From Pseudorhodoferax soli (GTDB lineage: Bacteria; Pseudomonadota; Gammaproteobacteria; Burkholderiales; Burkholderiaceae_C), in contig NZ_QPJK01000010.1 of the NCBI RefSeq assembly GCF_003337555.1, positions 124,001-188,000 of the forward strand: a stretch of 64,000 nt of DNA. Direction: 5' to 3'. Under the pieces are notes generated by a model. That model saw nothing but the letters and a program-made list of their open reading frames with translations, was not told the origin of the DNA and ran no database searches. The position numbers were made by a program, and so were the translations under genes. Below, piece after piece: positions 8,249 to 16,727 of this stretch; position 1 is the stretch's first letter; each line of letters starts with the position of its first letter.

Positions 8249-8978
8249 GCCACTCCTGCAAGCCCGCGCTGTCACGGTGCGGTTCGGCGGACTGACGGCC
8301 GTGGATGCCGTGGACGCGCAGTTCCACGCCGGCGAACTGGTGGGCATCATCGGACCGAACGGCGCCGGCAAGACCACCTTCTTCAACGCGATCTCGGGCG
8401 TGCAGCCGCCGACCAGCGGTGCGCTGCTGTTGGGTGGGCGCGACCTGGCGGGGCAGGGGCCGCACCGCTTCGCAGCCCTGGGCGTGGCGCGCACCTTCCA
8501 GACGCCGCGCGTGTTCGGCGGCCTGCGCGTGGTGGACAACGTGGACTTCGGTTTGCAGTTCGCGGGCCGGGGCCGCACCGCGGTGCCGGCGCTGGCGGAC
8601 GCGCAGACGATCCTGGCGCTGATCGGCCTGTCGCCCCAGGCCGACCTGCCCGCGTCTGCCGTCACGCCGGCGCAGCAACGCCTGCTGGAGATCGGCATGG
8701 CGCTGGCCACGCGGCCGCGCCTGCTGCTGCTCGATGAGGTGGCGGCCGGGCTGACCGAGGCCGAGGTCGAGGCCATGGCCCGCTTGATCGGCCGGCTGCG
8801 CGGCGAACTGGGCCTGGCGGTGGTCTGGATCGAGCATGCCGTGACCACCTTGCTGCGCCACGTGGAGCGCGTGCTGGTGCTGCACCAGGGCCGCAAGATT
8901 GCGGACGGCACGCCGGCCGAGGTCACACGCAATGCGGAGGTCATCGAGGCTTACCTAGGCGATGAGGTGGCGGCATGA
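8241..8978 (+). CDS. ABC transporter ATPase (LivG-like) with degenerate signature motif
   Basis: 245-aa ATPase for the branched-chain-type importer. Walker A is intact (GPNGAGKT, residues 38-45), as are Walker B (LLLLDE, 161-166) and the switch His199 (WIEHA). The LivG-specific insert RTFQTPRVF is present. The ABC signature, normally LSYGQQ-like in this family, reads VTPAQQRLLE (141-150) and lacks both the Ser and Gly that contact ATP. The composite site could still work through the partner LivF signature. A long inverted-repeat element separates it from the LivF-like gene. Confidence 0.92.
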   Translation: MAEPLLQARAVTVRFGGLTAVDAVDAQFHAGELVGIIGPNGAGKTTFFNAISGVQPPTSGALLLGGRDLAGQGPHRFAALGVARTFQTPRVFGGLRVVDNVDFGLQFAGRGRTAVPALADAQTILALIGLSPQADLPASAVTPAQQRLLEIGMALATRPRLLLLDEVAAGLTEAEVEAMARLIGRLRGELGLAVVWIEHAVTTLLRHVERVLVLHQGRKIADGTPAEVTRNAEVIEAYLGDEVAA

Positions 8979-9300
8979 ATGTGCGCGCTTTGACCGTTGC
9001 GCTGGACCACGCCGACGGTGCACTCCACTCCGCGAATGTCCCCCGCCCCGGGCCGCAGGCGGCCCGAGGCTCCTCCTTTATTTCGCTGCGTGGAGCACAC
9101 CATCGTCGCGGTTCGGCAGCCTCGTGTCGCATGAAGGTGCACGACGCGACGTGCCCCGGGTCGAGGGCATCGGGTGGCCTCTGCAGCGAAGTAAGGGAGG
9201 AGGCCGCCAGGCCGGGGGACATGAGCGGAAGAGGCTACCCGGTGGCGTCGACCCGCGCACCACGCCTCCCCCGCATCGCGCCGCCCCAAGGAGCCACAAC
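8979..9300. repeat. intergenic inverted-repeat element (322-bp gap between livG- and livF-like genes)
   Basis: No convincing gene lies here. Two diverged copies of one ~50-60 bp unit face each other: the arm around 9027-9089 and the arm around 9182-9231. Shared blocks are TCCGC..ATGTCCCCCG, a G/C-rich GGC...GCGGCC stretch, CTCCTCC and TTCGCTGC; they pair with a few mismatches and indels. The centre (about 9090-9180) would be the loop of a large cruciform or RNA hairpin. The organisation resembles a REP-type or non-autonomous palindromic repeat inserted into the operon. A short ORF beginning at 8975 runs through it but has no coding-like composition. The livF-like ribosome site AAGGAG lies at its right end. 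Confidence 0.6.
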
Positions 9301-10014
9301 ATGACCGCCCACCTCAAGATCCAGGGCCTGGGCGCCGGCTATGGCGGCTTCAACGTGATCCGCTCCATCGACCTCGAGGTCGGCCCTGGCCTCACGGTGA
9401 TCCTCGGACCCAACGGCGCCGGCAAGACGACGCTGCTGAAGGCCCTGGCTGGCCTCATCCCGCGCACCGGCACCGTGCTGCTGGACGACGCACTGCTGCC
9501 CGTGCGCCAGAGCGGCGTGGCCGTGCGCCGCGGCATGGCCCTGGTGGCCGAGGGCCGCCAGCTGTTTCCGCAGATGACGGTGACCGAGAACCTGGAGCTG
9601 GGCGGCTGGCTCAGCACGAAGGCGCAACGTGCGGAGCGGCTGCGCCGGGCCTTTGCCGACTTTCCGCGCCTGGCCGAACGCGCGCAGCAACTGGCCGGCA
9701 CCATGAGCGGCGGCGAGCAGCAGATGGTGGCCGTGGCGCGCGCCATGATGTCCGCCCCGCGCCTGCTGATGCTGGACGAGCCCTCGCTGGGCCTGGCGCC
9801 GCGCATGGTGGACGAGCTGCTGGCCATCGCAAGGCGCATCGCCGACGCCGGCACCACGGTGCTGCTGGTCGAGCAGAACGTCAAGAAGGCCCTGGCCGTG
9901 GCCGACCGCGCCCATGTGCTGGAGCGCGGCGCCCTCGTGGACAGCGGCCCGGCCGCCGAGATCGCGCAATCCGACATCGTCCGCCACGCCTACCTGGGCG
10001 TGGCAACCACCTGA
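9301..10014 (+). CDS. ABC transporter ATPase (LivF-like)
   Basis: 237-aa second ATPase of the importer. Walker A GPNGAGKT lies at about residues 37-44, followed by the LivF-typical MALVAEGRQLFPQMTVTENLELG, an intact signature MSGGEQQMVAVARAMM, Walker B LLMLDEPSLGLAP and switch region VLLVEQNV. It presumably dimerises with the LivG-like protein, whose signature is degenerate. ATG 9301 has AAGGAG 7 nt upstream. Expression depends on read-through of the repeat element or on a promoter within it. The aldehyde dehydrogenase gene follows after 14 bp. Confidence 0.95.
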   Translation: MTAHLKIQGLGAGYGGFNVIRSIDLEVGPGLTVILGPNGAGKTTLLKALAGLIPRTGTVLLDDALLPVRQSGVAVRRGMALVAEGRQLFPQMTVTENLELGGWLSTKAQRAERLRRAFADFPRLAERAQQLAGTMSGGEQQMVAVARAMMSAPRLLMLDEPSLGLAPRMVDELLAIARRIADAGTTVLLVEQNVKKALAVADRAHVLERGALVDSGPAAEIAQSDIVRHAYLGVATT

Positions 10015-10028
10015 AAGGAGAAACCACC

Positions 10029-11483
10029 ATGTCCGACCTGTCCATGCTCATCAACGGCCAAGCCGTGGCCGCCGAGAACGGTGCCACCTTCGACCGCCGC
10101 AACCCGCTCGACGAAAGCCTGGCAACGCGCGCACCCGCGGCCACGCCCGCCGATGCCATCCGCGCCGTCGAAGCGGCGGCCGGGGCCTTCCCGGCCTGGA
10201 GCCAGACCGGCCCCAACGCGCGCCGGGCGCTGCTGCTCAAGGCGGCAGATGCACTGGAGGCCAAGGCGCCGGAGTTCATCGCTGCGCTGCCGCGCGAGAC
10301 CGGCGCCACCGCCATGTGGGCCGGCTTCAATGTGCACCTGGCGGCGGGCATGCTGCGCGAGGCTGCCGCGTTGACCACGCAGATCGCCGGCGAGGTGATC
10401 CCTTCCGACGTGCCGGGCAGCCTGGCCCTGGCGGTGCGCCAGCCGGCCGGCGTGGTGCTGGGCATCGCGCCGTGGAACGCACCCGTCATCCTGGGCGTGC
10501 GCGCCATCGCCACGCCGCTGGCCTGCGGCAACACCGTCGTGTTCAAGGGCTCGGAGCTGTGCCCGCACACGCACCAGCTGATCGCCCAGGCCTTCGTCGA
10601 CGCGGGTTTTCCGGCCGGCGTGGTGAACTACATCACCAACGCGCCGGCGGATGCGGCGGCCGTGGTCGACGCCATGGTCGCGCACCCGGCCGTGCGCCGC
10701 GTGAATTTCACCGGCTCCACGCGCGTGGGCAAGCTGATCGCGGTGCAGTGCGCGCTGCACTTGAAGCCCGTGGTGCTGGAACTCGGCGGCAAGGCGCCCT
10801 TCGTGGTGCTGGACGATGCCGACCTCGATGCGGCCGTGGACGGCGCGGCCTTCGGCAGCTTCGCCAACTCGGGCCAGATCTGCATGAGCACCGAGCGCAT
10901 CGTGGTCGATGCGGCCATCGCCGATGCCTTCGTTGCCAAGTTCGCGGCCAAGGCGAGCGCGCTGCCGCTGGGCGATCCGCGCGGCCCCGATCCTGTGGTG
11001 CTGGGCAGTGTGGTGGGCATGGGCACGGTCACGCACTGCAACGCGCTGATCGACGATGCCCTGGCGAAGGGCGCCAAGCTGGTGTGCGGCGGCAAGGCCG
11101 ACAGCACGCTGATGCCGGCGACGCTGCTGGACCATGTGACGCCTGCCATGCGCATCTATGGCGAGGAGACCTTCGGCCCGGTGAAAGCCATCGTGCGCGT
11201 GAGCGGGGTGGAGGAGGCCATCCGCGTGGCGAACGACAACGCCTACGGCCTGTCGTCCGCCGTGTTCGGCCGCGACACGGCACGCGCCATCGCGGTGGCG
11301 CAGCGCATCGAGTCCGGCATCTGCCATGTGAATGGCCCGACGGTGCACGACGAGGCGCAGATGCCCTTCGGCGGCGTCAAGGGCAGTGGCTGGGGCCGGT
11401 TCGGCGGGAAGGCCGGCATCGCCGAGTTCACCGACCTGCGCTGGCTGACGGTGCAGACCACGCCGCGCCACTACCCATTCTGA
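10029..11483 (+). CDS. aldehyde dehydrogenase (benzaldehyde/vanillin/salicylaldehyde type)
   Basis: 484-aa NAD(P)-dependent enzyme oxidising an aldehyde to the acid. Catalytic Cys285 (SGQICMSTER) and general-base Glu251 (VLELGGKAP) are present, along with the cofactor motifs GIAPWNAP and FTGSTRVG. The C-terminal HVNGPTVHDEAQMPFGGVK pattern is shared with vanillin and salicylaldehyde dehydrogenases. Starts at ATG 10029 with AAAGGAG 8 nt upstream. It ends the ABC operon, which suggests that the imported compound is, or gives rise to, an aromatic aldehyde. Exact substrate not determinable. Confidence 0.9.
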   Translation: MSDLSMLINGQAVAAENGATFDRRNPLDESLATRAPAATPADAIRAVEAAAGAFPAWSQTGPNARRALLLKAADALEAKAPEFIAALPRETGATAMWAGFNVHLAAGMLREAAALTTQIAGEVIPSDVPGSLALAVRQPAGVVLGIAPWNAPVILGVRAIATPLACGNTVVFKGSELCPHTHQLIAQAFVDAGFPAGVVNYITNAPADAAAVVDAMVAHPAVRRVNFTGSTRVGKLIAVQCALHLKPVVLELGGKAPFVVLDDADLDAAVDGAAFGSFANSGQICMSTERIVVDAAIADAFVAKFAAKASALPLGDPRGPDPVVLGSVVGMGTVTHCNALIDDALAKGAKLVCGGKADSTLMPATLLDHVTPAMRIYGEETFGPVKAIVRVSGVEEAIRVANDNAYGLSSAVFGRDTARAIAVAQRIESGICHVNGPTVHDEAQMPFGGVKGSGWGRFGGKAGIAEFTDLRWLTVQTTPRHYPF

Positions 11484-11576
11484 TTTGGCCTACACGATCA
11501 GCAGAAAACCCGCCTTGCGCTGTCGGCGCATGCAAGCGATGCTCGGCGCCCAGAACATGGCGGAGAAGGGCGGGCG

Positions 11577-13901
11577 ATGCCGGCTGGGTCCGACGGTGCA
11601 GGGGTGGTCTTGGTCACGGTGGCGGTCCTCGTCGCCGCTGTGGTGCTCGGCTGCGCGCTGGCGCTGGCGTGGCTGTACCGGCGCCTGGGCCTGCAGCGCG
11701 GGCAGCTGCGCAAGGCCCTGACGCAACTGGCGCACTCCGAGCAGGAGGCGCGCGACGCCAACGAGCTGCTGTTGGCCAAGCAGGGGGTGGAGCGGGCCTT
11801 CGCCGAGTTGTCGACCTACATGCAGGGCATCGACCAGCATGCGCTGGTCTCGGTGACCGATGCAGAAGGCCGCATCCTCAAGGTCAACGACAAGTTCGTG
11901 CAGACCACCGGCCACGGGCGCGAGGAACTGCTGGGGCGGGACCACAGCCTGCTCAATTCGGGTTACCACGACCACGCCTTTTTCGAGCGCATGTGGACGA
12001 CGATCCAGCGCGGCGAGATCTGGCGCGATGTCGTATGCAACCGCAACGAGGCGGATGGGTTGTATTGGGTCGACATGGCCATCGTGCCGCAGAAGGATGC
12101 CGCGGGCCAGGTGCTGCGCTACATCGCCGTCTGCGTGGACATCACGGAGCAGCGGCGCCAGGAGGACGCGCTGCATTACCGCGCGACGCACGATGCGCTG
12201 ACCGAATTGCCCAACCGCACCCTGCTGCTGGAGCGCATGGCGCGAACGATCGCGCGGGCCCGCAGCCGCCAACGGCCGGTGGCGGTGTACTTCGTCAACC
12301 TCAACCGCTTCAAGCAGATCAACGACAGCCTGGGCCGGGGCGCGGGCGACCAGGTGCTCTCGGAAATGGCGCGGCGCCTGCAGGACGAGGCCCGTGGGGG
12401 CGACACGGTGGCGCGGCTGGCGGGGGACGAGTTCGTCGTCGTCTGCGATGGCTTGCCGCGCAGCATGGTCGAGCCCTTCGGCGCGCGCCTGCACACGGCG
12501 CTGCAGGCGCCGGTGCTGTTGTCCGGCGAGCCGCATGTGCTGGGCGGCAGCGTGGGGGTGGCGCTGTTTCCCGACCATGGCGACGAGCCGGAGATGCTGG
12601 TCAAGCGGGCGGACCTGGCCATGGAGCAGTCCAAGAACCGGACCGACCGCGGCGTGTGCATCTTCTCCAACGAGATGCAGGATGCCATCGACGTGCGCGT
12701 GCAAAAGGAGGCGCGCCTGCGCGATGCCATCGTGCGCCGCGAGCTGGTGCTGCACTACCAGCCGCAGGTGGACTTCGAGACCGGCGCGCTCGTCAGCCTG
12801 GAAGCGCTGGTGCGCTGGGATTCGCCGGACTACGGTTTCCTGATGCCGGGCAAGTTCATCGGCCTGGCCGAGGAGTCGGGCCTGATCGGCGCGATCGACA
12901 CCTATGTGGTGGATGCGGCATGCCGCCAGATGCAGCAATGGCACCAGCAGGGCCATGGCTGGATTCGCACGGCCGTGAACCTGGCGGCGACAAAGTTCTC
13001 CGACCCGCATTTCAAGACCGAGCTGCACGAGGCCATGGCGCGCTACGGCATCCCGCCCGGCGTGCTGGAACTGGAGGTGACCGAGAGCCTGGCCATGCGC
13101 GACCCGGACGCGGCGCTGGTGCTCATGCACGAGCTCAAGGAACTCGGCATCCTGCTCTCGGTGGACGACTTCGGCACGGGCTATTCCAACCTGGGCTACC
13201 TCAAGCGCTTTCCTGCCGACCGGCTCAAGGTCGACCAGTCCTTCGTGCGCGGCCTGCTCAAGAACCCGCAGGACCGGGCCATCGTCGCGGCGGTGGTGCG
13301 GCTGGCGCACAACCTGAACATGCGGGCCATCGCCGAGGGTGTGGAGAGCGAGGACGAAGCCATCCTGCTCTATGCACTGGACGTGGACGAGATCCAGGGC
13401 TACTGGATGGCGCGCCCGCAGTCGGCCGAGGCGGTGGAGAAGTTGTTCGACCAGCCGTTGCTGCTGGACCCGGCCGCGTTCTTGCAGCGCGAGGCGCTGC
13501 CGGTGGTGCTGCTGGTGGAGGACGAGGCGATCACGCGCGAGCTGCTGGAGCACATCCTGCAGTCCTTCGGCGTGCGCGTGGCCAGTGCGGCCAGCGCCGA
13601 AGAGGCCATGGAGATGTTCCACCAGCACGACTATGCGATTGCCATCGTCGACCACTGGCTGCCGGGCAGCAGCGGGCTGGAACTGCTGCGCGAGATCCGC
13701 AAGCGCATGCCGCACACCGCGCGCGTGCTGATGACCGCCAGCAACGACCCGCAGGTGCTGCGCGATGCCATCAACATCGGCGGCGTCGCGCACTTCCTGG
13801 CCAAGCCGATCGACCCCGCCGTGCTGCGCAACGTGGTGCACGACGCCTGCTGGAACACGGCGGCGCAACGCCGGCGCACGCCGCCGCCACCGCCGGGCTG
13901 A
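11577..13901 (+). CDS. PAS-GGDEF-EAL-REC cyclic-di-GMP signalling protein
   Basis: 774 aa: one N-terminal membrane helix (residues ~10-33), short coiled coil, PAS (~85-190), GGDEF (~200-365), EAL (~380-625) and a C-terminal receiver (~645-755). The EAL domain keeps its catalytic set: Glu409 in LEALVRW, Asn468, Glu500, Asp530-531 in DDFGTGYSNL, Lys551 and Glu590 region IAEGVES. GGDEF looks inactive: the metal-binding DxD is NLN (241-243) and the signature is AGDEF (282-286). The receiver has phospho-acceptor Asp692, Thr720 and Lys743. Most likely a phosphodiesterase tuned by a sensed ligand and by phosphorylation; a receiver at the C-terminus is unusual. Start ATG 11577 lacks a clear ribosome site. 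Confidence 0.92.
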   Translation: MPAGSDGAGVVLVTVAVLVAAVVLGCALALAWLYRRLGLQRGQLRKALTQLAHSEQEARDANELLLAKQGVERAFAELSTYMQGIDQHALVSVTDAEGRILKVNDKFVQTTGHGREELLGRDHSLLNSGYHDHAFFERMWTTIQRGEIWRDVVCNRNEADGLYWVDMAIVPQKDAAGQVLRYIAVCVDITEQRRQEDALHYRATHDALTELPNRTLLLERMARTIARARSRQRPVAVYFVNLNRFKQINDSLGRGAGDQVLSEMARRLQDEARGGDTVARLAGDEFVVVCDGLPRSMVEPFGARLHTALQAPVLLSGEPHVLGGSVGVALFPDHGDEPEMLVKRADLAMEQSKNRTDRGVCIFSNEMQDAIDVRVQKEARLRDAIVRRELVLHYQPQVDFETGALVSLEALVRWDSPDYGFLMPGKFIGLAEESGLIGAIDTYVVDAACRQMQQWHQQGHGWIRTAVNLAATKFSDPHFKTELHEAMARYGIPPGVLELEVTESLAMRDPDAALVLMHELKELGILLSVDDFGTGYSNLGYLKRFPADRLKVDQSFVRGLLKNPQDRAIVAAVVRLAHNLNMRAIAEGVESEDEAILLYALDVDEIQGYWMARPQSAEAVEKLFDQPLLLDPAAFLQREALPVVLLVEDEAITRELLEHILQSFGVRVASAASAEEAMEMFHQHDYAIAIVDHWLPGSSGLELLREIRKRMPHTARVLMTASNDPQVLRDAINIGGVAHFLAKPIDPAVLRNVVHDACWNTAAQRRRTPPPPPG

Positions 13902-13907
13902 CCCGCT

Positions 13908-14678
13908 TCAGAGGAACATGCCGCCCGAGGCTTCCACGCGCTGGGCGTTGATCCAGCCCGTGCCGGGCGCCAGCAGCGAGGCGATCACCGGGCCGATGTC
14001 GTCCGGCTGGCCAACGCGGCCCAGCGCGGTCTGCGCCGCGACGAAGGCGTTGAGTTCGGCGTTGTCGCGGACCGCGCCGCCGCCGAAGTCGGTGGCGATG
14101 GCGCCGGGCGCGACCACGTTCACGCGGATGCCGCGCGGGCCCAGCTCCTTGGCCAGGTAGCGCGTGAGCGTTTCTACGCCGCCCTTCATCGTGGCATAGG
14201 CCGCATAGCCCGGCAGCGCGAAGCGGGCCAGGCCCGAGGACAGGTTGACGATGCGGCCGCCGTCGGCGATCAGCGGCAGCAGCGCTTGCGTCAGGAAGAA
14301 CACGCCCTTGAGGTGGATGTCGACCATCTGGTCGAACTGCGCCTCGGTGGTTTCGGCGAAGGGGGTGTGCACGCCGGTGCCGGCGTTGTTGACGAGGAAG
14401 TCGAAGCGCTCGCGGCCCCAGGTGCCGCCGAGCGCGGTGCGCAGCGCGGCGGCGAAGCCGGGGAAGTTGCGCACGTTGGCCACGTCCAGTTGCAGCGCGA
14501 CGGCCTGGCGGCCCAGGGCCCGGATGTCGGCGACGGCGGCGGCCGCCTCGGTGGCATTGCGCTGGTAGGTCAGCACCACATCCGTGCCCTGGCGGGCCAG
14601 GGCGAGTGCGGTGTTGCGGCCCAGGCCGCGGCTGCCGCCGGTGACGATGGCGATGGGGGTGTGGGTCGAGGTGGTCAT
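13908..14678 (-). CDS. SDR family NAD(P)-dependent oxidoreductase
   Basis: 256-aa classical short-chain dehydrogenase. Cofactor motif TGGSRGLG lies near residue 14, NNAG at ~95, catalytic Ser in NLSSGLARF, and YAAYATMKGG supplies the Tyr-x-x-x-Lys pair. The C-terminal half has the usual PGAIATDF. Reduces or oxidises an unidentified alcohol or ketone; it resembles the fabG-like SDRs often controlled by a divergent LysR. ATG 14678 is chosen because longer in-frame extension runs into the intergenic control region. Divergent from the LysR gene 14788 and ends 7 bp from the facing signalling gene. Confidence 0.93.
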   Translation of the reverse strand: MTTSTHTPIAIVTGGSRGLGRNTALALARQGTDVVLTYQRNATEAAAAVADIRALGRQAVALQLDVANVRNFPGFAAALRTALGGTWGRERFDFLVNNAGTGVHTPFAETTEAQFDQMVDIHLKGVFFLTQALLPLIADGGRIVNLSSGLARFALPGYAAYATMKGGVETLTRYLAKELGPRGIRVNVVAPGAIATDFGGGAVRDNAELNAFVAAQTALGRVGQPDDIGPVIASLLAPGTGWINAQRVEASGGMFL

Positions 14679-14758
14679 GGAGTACTCCGGTTGGGTTGCG
14701 ATGGGCCTGACTTTATTGATGTGCTGCAAGGAGAAAAAGACGCTTGAAGTGATAGATT

Positions 14759-14777
14759 TGTTCGTCCAAAACGAACA
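14759..14777. promoter_or_regulatory. palindromic LysR-type operator candidate
   Basis: TGTTCGT-CCAAA-ACGAACA: perfect 7-bp arms around 5 bp, 10 bp before the LysR ATG and about 80 bp before the divergent SDR start. It also fits the T-N11-A rule of LysR boxes. Likely the autoregulatory and activation site of the LysR protein encoded at 14788. Confidence 0.6.
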
Positions 14778-14787
14778 GTGAGCGCCC

Positions 14788-15705
14788 ATGGTCCGCCCCG
14801 AACTGCTGCTGGTCTTCACCCGCGTGGCCGAGCTGTCCAGCTTCACCCAGGCTGCCGACAGCCTGGGCCTGCCCAAGGCCAGTGTGTCCAAGTCGGTCAA
14901 ACAGCTGGAGGAAGCACTGGGCACGCAGCTGCTGCGCCGGAACACACGGCGTGTGGTGCTCACGCACGACGGGCAGGCCTGCTATGAGCGCTGCAAGGAC
15001 ATGCTGGCCAGCTTCGACGATCTGCAGGCCATGTTCCGCCAGGGCCAGGCGTTGCGCGGCCGGCTCCGCGTCGACATGTCGCTGGGCATGGCGCACCGCG
15101 CCGTCCTGCCGCGCCTGCCGGCTTTCCTCGCCTTGCACCCGGCGCTGGAGATCGAGCTCTCCAGCACCGACCGGCGCGTGGACCTCGTGGCCGACGGCTT
15201 CGACTGCGTGGTGCGGACGGGGCCGCTCGACGCATCCGACCTGGTTGCGCGGCCGCTTGGCATGCTCCTGCAGCACAACCTGGCCAGCCGCGCCTACCTG
15301 GCGGCGCACGGCCTGCCGCAGACGCTGGACGACCTGGCCCGGCACCGGCTGGTGCACTACGCGACGCGGCTTGGCGTGCGCAGCGCCGGCTTCGAGGTGG
15401 AGGAGGAGGGCGGCGCCGTGCGGCGCATCCCGATGCAGGGCAGCGTGACCGTCAACAACTCCGAGGCCTACGGCGCGGCCTGCCTGGCGGGTCTGGGGCT
15501 GATCCAGGCGCCCACCATCGCGCTGCGGCCGCATGTGGAGGCGGGCGATCTGGTGGAGGTGCTGCCGCAGTGGCGTGCGCCGGGCCTGCCCGTCACGCTG
15601 CTGTACGCGCACCGGCGCCAGCTGCCAGGGCGGCTGCGCGTGTTCATGGATTGGCTGGCGGAAGTGCTGGCGCCCTACCTGGCGCCGCCTGCATCAGCGC
15701 CCTGA
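14788..15705 (+). CDS. LysR family transcriptional regulator (divergent from SDR)
   Basis: 305-aa regulator with the N-terminal winged HTH ([21 protein letters not shown]...[16 protein letters not shown], residues ~4-60) and a LysR substrate-binding domain from ~90. It belongs to the DsbA/AaeR-like branch that commonly controls a divergent SDR gene. The palindrome at 14759-14777 is next to its start. The 3' end overlaps the facing cysteine-cluster gene by 12 bp. Inducer unknown. Confidence 0.93.
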   Translation: MVRPELLLVFTRVAELSSFTQAADSLGLPKASVSKSVKQLEEALGTQLLRRNTRRVVLTHDGQACYERCKDMLASFDDLQAMFRQGQALRGRLRVDMSLGMAHRAVLPRLPAFLALHPALEIELSSTDRRVDLVADGFDCVVRTGPLDASDLVARPLGMLLQHNLASRAYLAAHGLPQTLDDLARHRLVHYATRLGVRSAGFEVEEEGGAVRRIPMQGSVTVNNSEAYGAACLAGLGLIQAPTIALRPHVEAGDLVEVLPQWRAPGLPVTLLYAHRRQLPGRLRVFMDWLAEVLAPYLAPPASAP

Positions 15706-15981
15706 CGCGGGCGCCGTCGCGGCCTCCAGCCGCGTGAGCCAGGCCATTGCACCGCCGGCATCGCGGCCGCACATCTCGTGGGAGGGCTGCAGGCTGGCGC
15801 AGACGGCGGGACGATCGGGCGAACCGAAGATGCGGCAGCGCAGCTTGTCGTCGAGCTGAACGCAGGGCACGCCGGCCGGCTTGCCGTGGGGCATGCCGGG
15901 GATGGGCGAGCTGATCGACGGGGCGGTGCAGCAGGCGCCGCAGCCGCTGCGGCAAGAGGGTGGGGCGTCCGGAAGCGGCAT
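15694..15981 (-). CDS. YkgJ family cysteine-cluster protein
   Basis: 95-aa protein with the zinc/iron-chelating cysteine pattern: [10 protein letters not shown] (residues 9-18), Cys40 in GVPC, Cys49 in KLRC and Cys61/Cys71 in [13 protein letters not shown]. The family is predicted to bind a metal or Fe-S cluster; function is not established, although some members are linked to protein or flagellin modification. ATG 15981 leaves the expected short N-terminus. Its 3' end overlaps the LysR gene end, and it is divergent from the toxin-antitoxin module. Confidence 0.85.
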   Translation of the reverse strand: MPLPDAPPSCRSGCGACCTAPSISSPIPGMPHGKPAGVPCVQLDDKLRCRIFGSPDRPAVCASLQPSHEMCGRDAGGAMAWLTRLEAATAPASGR

Positions 15982-16031
15982 GCAGGGGATTGTCGGCCAC
16001 GCATGGCGCGGACTCACCTCGGCCGATAAAA

Positions 16032-16059
16032 TGTACAGATCTTCGAAAGTTGTACAGAT
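16032..16059 (+). promoter_or_regulatory. TGTACAGAT direct repeat before vapB-like gene
   Basis: TGTACAGAT occurs at 16032-16040 and 16051-16059, 19 bp centre to centre, and each copy contains the palindrome TGTACA. The second copy runs into the antitoxin start codon. Antitoxins of this family typically repress their own promoter by binding short repeats at such a position, so this is a likely TA operator. Confidence 0.5.
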
Positions 16060-16306
16060 GCAAACCTTGCCCCTGAGTGAATTCCGCGCCAACGCCTCGG
16101 CCATGCTCGACCTGGTCGAGCAGGGCGAAACCGTGCGCATCCTCCGCCATGGCAAGCCCGTGGCCGATCTGGTCCCGGTGCGCGACAGCGCAACCGAGCG
16201 CGTGCCGAGTTGGAAGCGCAAGATCGAGCCCTTGCAGATCGCGCGTCCAGACGGCAAGACGGGGGCGCAGCTCATCATTGAAGACCGCGAGCAGGCGCGC
16301 TACTGA
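16058..16306 (+). CDS. type II antitoxin, Phd/YefM-like (vapB partner)
   Basis: 82-aa antitoxin. The N-terminal half has the Phd/YefM DNA-binding fold ([20 protein letters not shown], then [17 protein letters not shown]). The C-terminal half is polar and probably unfolded until it wraps the toxin. I chose ATG 16058 (start MQTLPLSEF) as the family start; ATG 16031 is in frame and would add 9 residues but would cover the repeat operator. The toxin gene follows 1 bp after the stop. Neutralises and autoregulates in complex with the PIN-domain protein. Confidence 0.88.
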   Translation: MQTLPLSEFRANASAMLDLVEQGETVRILRHGKPVADLVPVRDSATERVPSWKRKIEPLQIARPDGKTGAQLIIEDREQARY

Positions 16307-16307
16307 C

Positions 16308-16727
16308 ATGCGTCTACTGCTCGATACATCCGCGCTGTACAAGCGCTACGCGGCGGAATCCGGCACCGACGAGGTGGCCGCGCTCAGCGATGCTGCCCGG
16401 GAGATCTGCGTGGCGGCGCACTGCCTGACTGAGGTGGCGTCGGCATTGAACAGGCAGCGCCATGATGGCTTGGTCGACATGGACGCCTATGCCCGCATCA
16501 TGGCCGACGTGCACCGTGACTTCGAGGATTTCTCGCTGGTGCCACTCGACCCGCGCGTCCAGGCGCTCGCCATCTCCGCCATGGAGCGGGCACGGCTGCG
16601 CGCCATGGACGCCCTGCACATCGGCTCGGCGCAGCACGCCGCTGTCGACCTGTTCGTCACAGCTGACCGCCGGCAGGCGGCCGCCGCCGAGGCCGCCGGC
16701 CTCAAAACCCGATTGATCACCGCATGA
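16308..16727 (+). CDS. vapC: type II toxin, VapC-like PIN-domain ribonuclease
   Basis: 139-aa PIN nuclease with the four acidic metal ligands visible: Asp6 ([12 protein letters not shown]), Glu42 (LTEVASAL), Asp101 ([10 protein letters not shown]) and Asp120 (FVTADRRQ). VapC enzymes cut tRNAs or rRNA when the antitoxin is degraded. The stop codon overlaps the mnmG start as ATGA (16724-16727) and mnmG shows no ribosome site of its own, so toxin and tRNA-modification enzyme are translationally linked. This is an odd placement for a mobile TA pair. Intact active site suggests a functional toxin. Confidence 0.9.
   Translation: MRLLLDTSALYKRYAAESGTDEVAALSDAAREICVAAHCLTEVASALNRQRHDGLVDMDAYARIMADVHRDFEDFSLVPLDPRVQALAISAMERARLRAMDALHIGSAQHAAVDLFVTADRRQAAAAEAAGLKTRLITA

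Noticed and set aside
8975-9304. 109-codon frame from an ATG overlapping the livG-like stop
   Set aside because: Translation is low-complexity Arg/Ser/Pro-rich, and the region is explained by the inverted-repeat element.
11508-11574. CCCGCCTT / AAGGGCGGG inverted repeat upstream of the GGDEF-EAL gene
   Set aside because: The 50-base loop and short arms are expected by chance at this G/C content.
9914-13951. Very long open frames overlapping the aldehyde dehydrogenase and GGDEF-EAL genes (up to ~1,345 codons on the plus strand and ~790 on the minus strand)
   Set aside because: They are G/C-bias shadows: Arg/Gly/Ala/Pro-rich with no domains, and run through two unambiguous genes in another frame.
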